Assembly (NCBI GenBank): GCA_030670375.1
Contig: DAOVBT010000132.1
Span: 1 to 6,164, forward strand
Direction of reading: 5' to 3'
DNA from: Candidatus Aminicenantota bacterium
GTDB taxonomy: Bacteria > Acidobacteriota > Aminicenantia > Aminicenantales > Aminicenantaceae
DNA: 6,164 nucleotides
Each line of letters starts with the position of its first letter. The stretch's first letter is position 1. A program made the position numbers and the translations under genes. Below, piece by piece: positions 1 through 4,973 of this stretch. The notes beneath the pieces were generated by a model. The model made no database searches. It saw only the letters and a list, made by a program, of their open reading frames with translations, and was not told the origin of the DNA.

Positions 1-456
1 TTACAGGTTGGGGAGGATGAAGTCAAGACGGTCGAGTATCTTCAGCTTCCTTTTTTCAACACTTCCTGCTTTTAGCTCCAAAAAAAACCTGGCAGGAACT
101 TTCGATGTATAAGTAGGACAGGGTTCCTGTTTGCATGGCGGAACATTCTGTTCCATGTGAACGATTCTTTTTTCCTTATCCAACCAGATGAAATCGAGAG
201 GTATGACCATATTTTTCATCCAGAACGAATAAAAGTCTTCTTCGCCAAAAATAAAGAGCATTCCCTGGTCGAACCCCATCTTTTTACGGTACATAAGGCC
301 TCGCGCTCTTTCTTCCGGAGTAACGGCAAGCTCAGCCGTAACGGAATCGCCATCGGGAAAATAGATTTTGACAAACTTCTTGGATGCCGGTTGGGCATCC
401 AGTAAAGAAGAAAGCACCAAAAAAAAAGCCGATAATGCCAAAATTTTTCGTACCAA
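1..456 (-). CDS. Exported DUF192 family protein
   Basis: A complete 151-residue protein of the DUF192 family, small mostly exported proteins of unknown biochemical role. Residues 1-21 form a signal peptide (basic MVRK, hydrophobic core, possible cleavage after LLDA), so the mature protein should lie outside the cytoplasmic membrane. Family landmarks follow in order: GLMYRKKM (53-60), GMLFIF (65-70), FWMKNMVIPLDFIWLD (78-93) and a C-terminal FFLELKAG (124-131). Two cysteines in PPCKQEPCP (108 and 113) could form a disulfide or bind metal. The start codon is TTG, supported by AGGAAGGA five bases upstream; no in-frame ATG lies before the domain. It is last in the proS-pcm unit, 50 bp after pcm. 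The family call is firm; no function can be assigned. Confidence 0.93.
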   Translation of the reverse strand: MVRKILALSAFFLVLSSLLDAQPASKKFVKIYFPDGDSVTAELAVTPEERARGLMYRKKMGFDQGMLFIFGEEDFYSFWMKNMVIPLDFIWLDKEKRIVHMEQNVPPCKQEPCPTYTSKVPARFFLELKAGSVEKRKLKILDRLDFILPNL

Positions 457-461
457 GGATA

Positions 462-469
462 TCCTTCCT
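462..469 (-). promoter_or_regulatory. Ribosome binding site fixing the TTG start of the DUF192 gene
   Basis: On the minus strand AGGAAGGA lies five bases before the TTG at 456-454, which supports this non-ATG start. The site overlaps a perfect 12-bp palindrome, AAGGATATCCTT (455-466). In the mRNA its right half, which includes the first bases of the start codon, could pair with the Shine-Dalgarno bases. The stem would be only 4 bp, so any effect on translation would be mild. Confidence 0.7.
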
Positions 470-477
470 ATATCACC

Positions 478-509
478 TAACCTGGATAGTTCATAAATTG
501 ACCAGGTTA
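478..509 (-). other. Intercistronic stem-loop between pcm and the DUF192 gene
   Basis: A perfect 8-bp inverted repeat, TAACCTGG (478-485) and CCAGGTTA (502-509), encloses a 16-nt loop. In the minus-strand transcript the stem begins exactly at the pcm TAA stop codon and ends about 21 nt before the DUF192 start. No U-run follows, so it is not a standard intrinsic terminator. It could mark mRNA processing or protect the 3' end of the upstream message, or be incidental. Confidence 0.5.
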
Positions 510-1139
510 ATGAGTTGTTACCAGGGGAACAAAACGAACGGGCAGCAATTTTTTCCTTTTGAATTTTTTCTTCCCTCGAGTTACAAGAACCAACTCTTGG
601 ATGGCCGAGCCAACGGGAATGATCATTCTTCCGCCAATTTTCAATTGTTCCTCGAGAGAATGCGGGACCTTATCCGGTGCAGCCGTAACCATAATGGCAT
701 CGAAAGGAGCTCGCTCTTCCCAGCCAAAGGTTCCATCTCCAATTTTATAAAGGATATTCGTGTATTTTAATTTTTTTAAAACTTCTTGAGCTCGATGCGA
801 CAGAGCCCCCACCAACTCCACAGTGAAAACTTGTTGAGCTATTTCGGCAAGGATAGCTGTTTGGTATCCGGAACCTGTCCCAATTTCAAGAACACGCTCT
901 CCCCCCTGTAATGCAAGAACTTCCGTCATGTAGGCTACAATGTATGGTTGGGAAATCGTCTGACCTTCCCCTATTGGGAGTGGTTCATCGCTGTATGCAT
1001 GAGAGAGCATACTTTCCGGAACAAACATATGACGGGGAACTTTTTTCATCACATCCAAGACTTTTACATCTTTTATCCCTCGGGCAGAAAGTTGAGAACG
1101 GACCATCCGTTCTCTTTCTTTCTCGAAATTTTTCTTCAT
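507..1139 (-). CDS. pcm: Protein-L-isoaspartate O-methyltransferase
   Basis: A 210-residue cytoplasmic repair enzyme that uses S-adenosylmethionine to methylate isoaspartyl residues in aged proteins, starting their return to normal aspartate. Visible landmarks, counted from the chosen start: VPRHMFVPE near 34-42; GQTISQPY (59-66), containing the active-site serine of the family; SAM-binding motif I LEIGTGSGY (84-92); GDGTFGW (134-140); PFDAIMVTAA; the GGRMIIPVG strand; and the C-terminal VRFVPLV. Length is usual for the family. The ATG at 1139 is preferred over an in-frame ATG at 1190 because family proteins begin at the charged MKKNFEKER segment and the longer form would overlap proS by 28 bp. 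The Shine-Dalgarno is poor and the gene starts 23 bp after the proS stop, so coupling to proS translation is likely. Confidence 0.95.
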   Translation of the reverse strand: MKKNFEKERERMVRSQLSARGIKDVKVLDVMKKVPRHMFVPESMLSHAYSDEPLPIGEGQTISQPYIVAYMTEVLALQGGERVLEIGTGSGYQTAILAEIAQQVFTVELVGALSHRAQEVLKKLKYTNILYKIGDGTFGWEERAPFDAIMVTAAPDKVPHSLEEQLKIGGRMIIPVGSAIQELVLVTRGKKKFKRKKLLPVRFVPLVTTH

Positions 1140-1162
1140 TGTGGGATCGCAAAATGCAAAAT

Positions 1163-2608
1163 TCAGTAAGCTCTGGCAAAAAAGACCCATTGGCCCGCAT
1201 CAGCTTGGCAAAGGACACATTTTCCCTTTTCTTCCTGTTCAAGGGGAACCACGCGGATTGTAGCCATTGTCTCTTCCTTTATCTTATCTTCACAGTCCTG
1301 GTTCCCACACCAAAAGGTTTTTAAAAATCCTCTTTTCGATTCCAGGACAGACTTGAAATCTTGATAGTTGTCAACCTCGCTGGTGTTTTCCGCTTGGAAT
1401 TTCCGGGCTTTTGCCAACATAGAATCTTGGATATCGGATAAAATCTGAGGAATTTTTGCCTGCAAGGAATCCAGACTTATCGACTCCTTGGCCATCGTAT
1501 CTCTCCTGACTACAACCGCTTGATTATTTTTGATGTCTCTCGGTCCGATTTCAATCCTGAGAGGGATTCCTCTCATCTCGTACTCGGAAAATTTCCATCC
1601 AGGCGAAAATTCCTCCCTGGCATCCAGTTTAACCCTCCATCCCTCCTTCTTCAGCCCTTGTTCCAAAGCCTGCGCTGTCGGAAGAACTTCCTGTTTCCAG
1701 TTGCCAAGAGAAATCGGGATGATCACGATCTGGACCGGTGCAATCCTTGGAGGAAACTTCAGGCCAGAATCATCTCCGTGAGACATGATGACCGATCCCA
1801 CCAATCGGGTGGACACTCCCCATGATGTTTGCCACACATACTGGAGCTTTTGGTCCCTGTCCTCGAACCGGATGTTGAACACTTTGGAGAAATGCTGGCC
1901 AAGGTTGTGAGACGTCCCCATTTGGAGAGCCTTTCCATCCGACATCAAGGCTTCGATGGCATATGTCTCCAGTGCTCCGGCAAACCGTTCTCTTGCTGTT
2001 TTCCTGCCTGAGATCACCGGAATGGCCAGCTCAGTTTCGACAAACTCTTTGTAAAGATCGAGGATCATCAGTGTTTCCTTTTCCGCTTCCTCGGAAGTCT
2101 CATGAGCTGTGTGACCTTCCTGCCAGAGAAACTCTGTCGTTCTCAAAAAAGGTCTGGTGACCTTTTCCCAGCGGACGATATTCGCCCATTGATTTATCAA
2201 AACAGGCAAATCTCTCCATGATTTGATCCACTTGGAATACATATTGCCGATAATGGCTTCAGAAGTCGGACGCACCGCCAACCTTTCCTCCAGCTCCTCT
2301 TCTCCCCCATGGGTCACCCAAGCAACCTCGGGAGAAAATCCCTCCAAATGTTCGGTTTCTTTCTGGAGCAATGACTCAGGGATAAACAGAGGAAAATAAG
2401 CATTCGTATGCCCGGTCTCTTTAATCCGATTGTCGAGAAGCCGCTGTATGTTTTCCCATATGGCATATCCGTAGGGCCTGATAACCATCATCCCCTTCAT
2501 CGGTGCGTAGTCGGCCAATTCGGCTCTCCGGATTATCTCCGTGTACCATCGCGAAAAATCTTCACTTTTTGGGGTTATCGCTGTGACAAATCGTTCCTCT
2601 TTATTCAC
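1163..2608 (-). CDS. proS: Prolyl-tRNA synthetase, short archaeal/eukaryote-like type
   Basis: A 481-residue class II aminoacyl-tRNA synthetase that charges tRNA-Pro with proline in the cytoplasm. Landmarks: the N-terminal catalytic core with APMKGMMVIRPYGYAIWE (35-52); RPTSE (113-117); motif 2 with LRTTEFLWQEGHTAH (155-169); GTSHNLGQHFSK (231-242); motif 3 with SHGDDSGLKFPPRIAP (276-291); the anticodon-binding domain (about 290-390); and a C-terminal domain with four probable zinc cysteines (434, 439, 464, 467), ending in the family-typical FARAY. The roughly 180-residue editing insertion of long bacterial ProRS is absent. The start is GTG with GGAG six bases upstream; the next residues fit the family start. 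It is the first gene of the minus-strand unit and has a clear promoter. Confidence 0.97.
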   Translation of the reverse strand: MNKEERFVTAITPKSEDFSRWYTEIIRRAELADYAPMKGMMVIRPYGYAIWENIQRLLDNRIKETGHTNAYFPLFIPESLLQKETEHLEGFSPEVAWVTHGGEEELEERLAVRPTSEAIIGNMYSKWIKSWRDLPVLINQWANIVRWEKVTRPFLRTTEFLWQEGHTAHETSEEAEKETLMILDLYKEFVETELAIPVISGRKTARERFAGALETYAIEALMSDGKALQMGTSHNLGQHFSKVFNIRFEDRDQKLQYVWQTSWGVSTRLVGSVIMSHGDDSGLKFPPRIAPVQIVIIPISLGNWKQEVLPTAQALEQGLKKEGWRVKLDAREEFSPGWKFSEYEMRGIPLRIEIGPRDIKNNQAVVVRRDTMAKESISLDSLQAKIPQILSDIQDSMLAKARKFQAENTSEVDNYQDFKSVLESKRGFLKTFWCGNQDCEDKIKEETMATIRVVPLEQEEKGKCVLCQADAGQWVFFARAY

Positions 2609-2614
2609 TTTTCA

Positions 2615-2618
2615 CTCC
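2615..2618 (-). promoter_or_regulatory. Ribosome binding site fixing the GTG start of proS
   Basis: On the minus strand GGAG lies six bases before the GTG at 2608-2606. The next in-frame ATG falls well inside the catalytic core, so this non-ATG start is the only sensible one. Confidence 0.7.
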
Positions 2619-2621
2619 ACA

Positions 2622-2637
2622 GGCAAAATCTTTTGCC
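2622..2637 (-). promoter_or_regulatory. Dyad over the predicted proS transcription start
   Basis: GGCAAAA (2622-2628) and TTTTGCC (2631-2637) make a perfect 7-bp inverted repeat around a 2-bp centre. It begins one base past the -10 box (2638-2643) and covers the expected +1 near 2631. This is a classic repressor-operator position. As RNA it would be a weak A/U-rich hairpin in the 5' leader just before the Shine-Dalgarno. No regulator is identified. Confidence 0.4.
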
Positions 2638-2666
2638 ATTCTATCCGCAGATGGTTTTTTTGTCAA
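2638..2666 (-). promoter_or_regulatory. Sigma70-type promoter for proS-pcm-DUF192
   Basis: On the minus strand, TTGACA (2666-2661, perfect -35) is followed after 17 bp by TAGAAT (2643-2638, five of six matches to TATAAT). The predicted start of transcription is near 2631, leaving a leader of roughly 22 nt before the GTG start. Confidence 0.75.
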
Positions 2667-2678
2667 TTTGAACACACG

Positions 2679-2760
2679 AAAACGTTTTAACAATAGGGGT
2701 GAGAGGATGAGGAGGAAAATGTGGCCAAATTCACCCCGTAAATCACCCAAGGGGGTGATT
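2679..2760. promoter_or_regulatory. Divergent intergenic region with repeated GGGTGA/TCACCC half-sites and dyads
   Basis: This part of the 211-bp gap between proS and the first PilZ gene is rich in symmetry. AAAACGTTTT (2679-2688) is a perfect 10-bp palindrome. GGGGTGA at 2696-2702, TCACCCC at 2731-2737, TCACCC at 2743-2748 and GGGGTGA at 2752-2758 are four copies of one half-site in both orientations. The last two lie in a perfect 8-bp stem, AATCACCC (2741-2748) and GGGTGATT (2753-2760), with a 4-nt centre. It may be a control region for the PilZ genes. I found no convincing plus-strand -35/-10 pair at correct spacing; TTGACC at 2759-2764 has no good -10 partner. Confidence 0.4.
2731..2741 (+). 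repeat. 11-bp direct repeat TCACCCCGTAA, copy 1
   Basis: TCACCCCGTAA occurs here, 78 bp before the end of the leader of the first PilZ gene, and identically at 3258-3268 before the second PilZ gene. Both copies are preceded by AAA and have TC close downstream. Confidence 0.45.
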
Positions 2761-2778
2761 GACCGCCTAAATAAATTG

Positions 2779-2797
2779 TGGCAATTTAACATTGCCA
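2779..2797 (+). promoter_or_regulatory. Stem-loop/dyad just upstream of the first PilZ gene
   Basis: TGGCAAT (2779-2785) and ATTGCCA (2791-2797) form a perfect 7-bp inverted repeat around TTAAC. It lies 22 bp before the ATG, just ahead of the Shine-Dalgarno. It may be an operator or a leader hairpin in the mRNA. Its arms resemble those of the dyad on the proS side (TGGCAA...TTGCC). Confidence 0.45.
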
Positions 2798-2819
2798 AGC
2801 TATAGAAAAGGAAGCAAAC

Positions 2820-3188
2820 ATGGCAAAAAAATCGACTGCTTTTGATTTCCGACAACTGGGAGATGGAGAGCACGGATTCAGCATTCCGCTAAATACCCAG
2901 ATTCAGGGCAAAAATGCCCAGGGAAAGGATTTCGACGAAAAAACGGTGCTTACCTACATAAGCCATAATGGATCGTCCTTCTGGATGGCGAATTCTGTGG
3001 GTGAAGGCAGCGAACTGAAACTCATTATAGATCTCCCGCCTAAGCTCTCTGATGAAAAAAATCTGAAGCTCATTATCAAAGGAAGGGTTGTCTTTGTCGA
3101 AAAACCAAAGAATGAGGATCCAAGGCACAGGGTCTCTTTAAAATTCGAGAATAAATACATCATAGACAACGAGGGGCAGTATTTTTGA
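2820..3188 (+). CDS. PilZ-like domain protein 1, RxxxR motif lost
   Basis: A 122-residue soluble single-domain protein, clearly paralogous to those at 3286 and 4528. All three share a collinear pattern: a Phe-start strand, G(K/D)xxGKxFxExT, a strand with ISxxxxxF, then GxxLxxxxxxP, LxLxxxGxV and a final SL/AL strand. The NxSxxG-type motif survives as YISHNG (46-51). The two arginines that clamp c-di-GMP in PilZ proteins are replaced by Asp15 and Gly19, judged from the equal 28-residue spacing from Phe20 to Ser48. Direct c-di-GMP binding is therefore doubtful; it may be a structural partner. The start ATG has AAGGA seven bases upstream. No signal peptide or membrane segment is seen. Confidence 0.85.
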   Translation: MAKKSTAFDFRQLGDGEHGFSIPLNTQIQGKNAQGKDFDEKTVLTYISHNGSSFWMANSVGEGSELKLIIDLPPKLSDEKNLKLIIKGRVVFVEKPKNEDPRHRVSLKFENKYIIDNEGQYF

Positions 3189-3268
3189 TGAGCGTAAAAC
3201 AGAGTATGCAGCTAGTCACCGGCTTAACCTCTTTCGATGATAAAAAACAAAAAAAAATCACCCCGTAA
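3188..3268 (+). CDS. Possible 26-codon small ORF between PilZ-like genes 1 and 2
   Basis: An ATG at 3188 overlaps the TGA stop of the first PilZ gene by one base (TGATG), the classic arrangement for translational re-initiation. The frame runs 26 codons to a TAA at 3266-3268 that lies inside the second TCACCCCGTAA repeat. The peptide begins MSVKQSMQLVTGL and ends in a lysine-rich tail read from an A-rich tract. GAGGGG (3171-3176) is 11 bases upstream, somewhat far for a Shine-Dalgarno. I recognise no family. It may be a real small protein, a re-initiation relay toward the next gene, or chance. Confidence 0.25.
   Translation: MSVKQSMQLVTGLTSFDDKKQKKITP
3258..3268 (+). repeat. 11-bp direct repeat TCACCCCGTAA, copy 2
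   Basis: This is identical to 2731-2741 and sits 17 bp before the start of the second PilZ gene, just after an A-rich tract (3242-3257). The same position within two paralogue leaders suggests either a shared regulatory site or a remnant of the duplication that made the genes. Confidence 0.45.
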
Positions 3269-3275
3269 TTCATCT

Positions 3276-3282
3276 GGAAAAG
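3276..3282 (+). promoter_or_regulatory. Ribosome binding site favouring the TTG start of PilZ-like gene 2
   Basis: GGAAAAG places its GGA seven bases before TTG at 3286 but 13 bases before the ATG at 3292. Spacing therefore favours the TTG start. The difference is only two residues. Confidence 0.5.
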
Positions 3283-3285
3283 CGA

Positions 3286-3699
3286 TTGAACATGTTTGAA
3301 ACATCTGCCACAATCCAAACGAAAATGAGAACAGAAAGACTATCACATAAACCCTCCATCCAAGGCGCTGCCAAAGTCTCGAAGAGAGAGCGGTCTTTCG
3401 AGCTCTCTCTTCCTGCTTTGGTGTCTGGCAGTGATGTGAAAGGCAAAGAATTCGAAGAAAATACTAAAATCCTGGCGATCAGCGCACAAAACGCCCTTTT
3501 TTGGCTCAAGTCCAAAGTCTTGATCGGAACACCTCTATATGTAAGTCTTCAAGTTCCCAAAACCATCATTCTTGAAAATCGACTCAGCCTGATGGTTTCC
3601 GGAACCGTAAAATTGGTTCAGGCTAACACGAACAAAAAAAACAACCAACTCATTTCTGTTCAATTGGACAGAAGTTATAAAATACGACCCACCGACTAA
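3286..3699 (+). CDS. PilZ-like domain protein 2, both c-di-GMP motifs lost
   Basis: A 137-residue soluble protein with a polar N-terminal extension of about 30 residues, then a PilZ-like fold paralogous to its neighbours. Conserved with them: FELSLPALV (38-46), GKEFEENT (53-60), an AIS strand (64-66), GTPLYVSLQVP (81-91), LSLMVSGTVKLV (100-111) and LISVQL (122-127). Aligned by the invariant 28-residue gap from Phe38 to Ser66, the RxxxR arginines are Lys33 and Ser37, and the NxSxxG motif has become A64-I-S-A-Q-N69. It should not bind c-di-GMP canonically. It starts with TTG (ATG two codons later is the alternative). It lies 97 bp after PilZ gene 1 with no terminator between, so co-transcription is likely. 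Confidence 0.8.
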   Translation: MNMFETSATIQTKMRTERLSHKPSIQGAAKVSKRERSFELSLPALVSGSDVKGKEFEENTKILAISAQNALFWLKSKVLIGTPLYVSLQVPKTIILENRLSLMVSGTVKLVQANTNKKNNQLISVQLDRSYKIRPTD

Positions 3700-3727
3700 C
3701 CCCCCAAATTATCCAACAAGTCTTCCC

Positions 3728-3756
3728 TTGACAATAAATTTCTGTTTTATTAACAT
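3728..3756 (+). promoter_or_regulatory. Sigma70-type promoter for the LuxR-type regulator operon
   Basis: TTGACA (3728-3733, perfect -35) is followed after exactly 17 bp by TAACAT (3751-3756, four of six matches). Transcription should start near 3763, giving a leader of about 55 nt before the ATG at 3819. This implies the regulator, PilZ gene 3 and coaE can be expressed separately from PilZ genes 1 and 2. Confidence 0.65.
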
Positions 3757-3794
3757 ACCGTTGCGCCAAACATAAATGAGAAATTTAACAGAAA
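3739..3794 (+). promoter_or_regulatory. Inverted repeat flanking the predicted regulator transcription start
   Basis: TTTCTGTT (3739-3746, between the -35 and -10 boxes) and AACAGAAA (3787-3794, in the leader) are perfect 8-bp inverted arms 40 bp apart, roughly symmetric around the predicted +1. Each arm overlaps an AAATTT (3736-3741 and 3781-3786). The layout would suit a DNA-binding dimer or loop, for example autoregulation by the LuxR-type protein, but the region is A/T-rich and chance is possible. Confidence 0.3.
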
Positions 3795-3818
3795 AGGGGT
3801 AATTTAAGAAGGACAGCA

Positions 3819-4508
3819 ATGAATAAAAAGAAAACTTCGGCAGAAGCCGAAAAAAAGATCAAGGTTCTCATCTATTGCCCTTCAGACCTCATTCTTTCTG
3901 GAATTTTAAAAGCGATGGAGTCATCACCAGATATCGAAGTGATAAACATCGAAAAGAGTACGATCGAATCCTTTCTCGAATCCATCAAGGCATTAAAACC
4001 AGATGTTATTCTTTTTGCCAAATCCGAGCCCTTGCCCAACATTCGCGAAATCTGTAAAGCGATAAGAGAGCTATTGAAAGGACATCCATCATCTCAATTG
4101 ATGCTTTTAGGAAACATTCCCTCCCAGGAAGAAATCGTGAGCTTGATGAACACAGGCGTGAGAGGATATTTCGACTTGAACGATCCTTCGAATCAACTAG
4201 CAGATGCCATCCGGATCATCAACAAAGGGGAAATTTGGCTGCCTCGTGACAAAATGAGCAGCATTATGGACCGCATCATATCCGTTGTCGGTAGAGACCT
4301 CAAAGAAAAAACTCTCGATCAACTCACTCCCACAGAATTTCAAGTCCTCAGGCTGATTGGTCAAGGAAAAAGCAATGACGAAATCGCGGAAGCCATGTTC
4401 ATCAGCAAAAATACCGTTCGATCCCACATCAAAAGCATATATGCCAAACTTGACACACACAGCAGACTTCAGCTTGCACTGTATGCCATTAACTCCGCTC
4501 TGTTTTAA
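3819..4508 (+). CDS. LuxR/NarL-type regulator with a degenerate receiver domain
   Basis: A 229-residue cytoplasmic DNA-binding regulator. Residues 14-138 have the shape of a response-regulator receiver domain (IKVLIYCPSD, KPDVILF, VRGYFDLND, LADAIRIINKGE). Residues 168-225 are a LuxR-type helix-turn-helix: LTPTEFQVLRLIGQGKSNDE, then EAMFISKNTVRSHIKSIY and KLDTHSRLQLALYAI. The receiver lacks its chemistry. The phosphoacceptor Asp is Ala67, the acidic pair is Tyr19-Cys20, the conserved Lys is Leu120, and the Thr/Ser position is Leu97/Gly98. It should not be activated by a histidine kinase, and no kinase gene is nearby. The start is supported by AGAAGGA five bases upstream and by a promoter. It lies 19 bp before PilZ gene 3, which suggests a functional pair. 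Target genes are unknown. Confidence 0.92.
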   Translation: MNKKKTSAEAEKKIKVLIYCPSDLILSGILKAMESSPDIEVINIEKSTIESFLESIKALKPDVILFAKSEPLPNIREICKAIRELLKGHPSSQLMLLGNIPSQEEIVSLMNTGVRGYFDLNDPSNQLADAIRIINKGEIWLPRDKMSSIMDRIISVVGRDLKEKTLDQLTPTEFQVLRLIGQGKSNDEIAEAMFISKNTVRSHIKSIYAKLDTHSRLQLALYAINSALF

Positions 4509-4527
4509 CCCATGAGGTAAGGTAAAT

Positions 4528-4950
4528 ATGACAAAAACATCATCTTCAAAACCAAAAGCCAAAAAAAACGTACAAAAAAAAGCCAAGCCTCCTTCCGAGG
4601 TTGCCATTGACCGCCGTCGGGAGTGGCGCTTCGATCTTCCCCTGCCTGCAATTGTTGAAGGCAAAGACGGCAAGGGGCAAAAATTCCAAGAAAAAACCAT
4701 CCTAGAAAACATAAGCTCGACAGGGGCTTACTTCTGTCTCGATTCAGGCGTAACAGTCGGATCTAAATTGAATCTCGTTATCGAAGTCCCGAGTGAATTG
4801 AGTCCGGATAAAAAAGTCAAACTCCAGCTGGGAGGACTTGCAGTCCGTCTTAAAAAGCCAGATAAAAAAGGGAAAAAACAGGGTGTAGCCCTGCGATTCA
4901 GCAAAAAGTTCAAATTCATCACGGAAGACGAAGCAGAAGTCGATCAGTAA
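4528..4950 (+). CDS. PilZ domain protein 3, both c-di-GMP-binding motifs present
   Basis: A 140-residue soluble protein. Residues 1-22 are a lysine-rich disordered-looking tail (SSSKPKAKKNVQKKAKPP). A PilZ domain follows from about 28 to 130. It keeps the arginine motif R30-REW-R34 in DRRREWRFDLPLP and the second motif N61-I-S-S-T-G66 in ENISSTGAYF, the residues that hold a c-di-GMP dimer in characterised PilZ proteins. Later strands (GSKLNLVIEVP, VKLQLGGLAVRL, GVALRF) match the two upstream paralogues. GAGGTAAGG lies upstream of the ATG (AAGG at a 5-base spacing). It follows the regulator gene by 19 bp and precedes coaE by 23 bp, so one transcript is likely. The best guess is a c-di-GMP-sensing partner of the regulator and/or the degenerate paralogues. 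Confidence 0.9.
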   Translation: MTKTSSSKPKAKKNVQKKAKPPSEVAIDRRREWRFDLPLPAIVEGKDGKGQKFQEKTILENISSTGAYFCLDSGVTVGSKLNLVIEVPSELSPDKKVKLQLGGLAVRLKKPDKKGKKQGVALRFSKKFKFITEDEAEVDQ

Positions 4951-4973
4951 AAACCTCAGCCAATATCCTTGAC

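Noticed and set aside
1140..1190. Longer pcm start at 1190
   Set aside because: It would add 17 residues not typical of the family and overlap proS by 28 bp; the MKKNFEKER start fits the family better.
384..1324. Plus-strand open frames opposite the DUF192, pcm and proS genes (384-770, 911-1324)
   Set aside because: They are antisense to well-recognised genes and their translations show no domain.
2601..2639. 12-codon leader peptide (ATG at 2639, minus strand) overlapping the proS start
   Set aside because: Its ATG lies inside the predicted -10 box, so it would be upstream of the transcript start.
2741..2760. 8-bp GC-containing stem as an intrinsic terminator
   Set aside because: No T-run follows on either strand, and it lies upstream of two divergent genes where no terminator is needed.
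2779..2797. TGGCA...TTGC resembling a sigma54 promoter
   Set aside because: The GG and GC dinucleotides are separated by 12 bases rather than the required 10, and the match is explained by the inverted repeat.
2601..2873. Minus-strand open frame of 90 codons across the divergent gap
   Set aside because: It crosses the proS promoter, overlaps the proS start and the PilZ gene, and its protein resembles no family; it is a chance frame in A/T-rich DNA.
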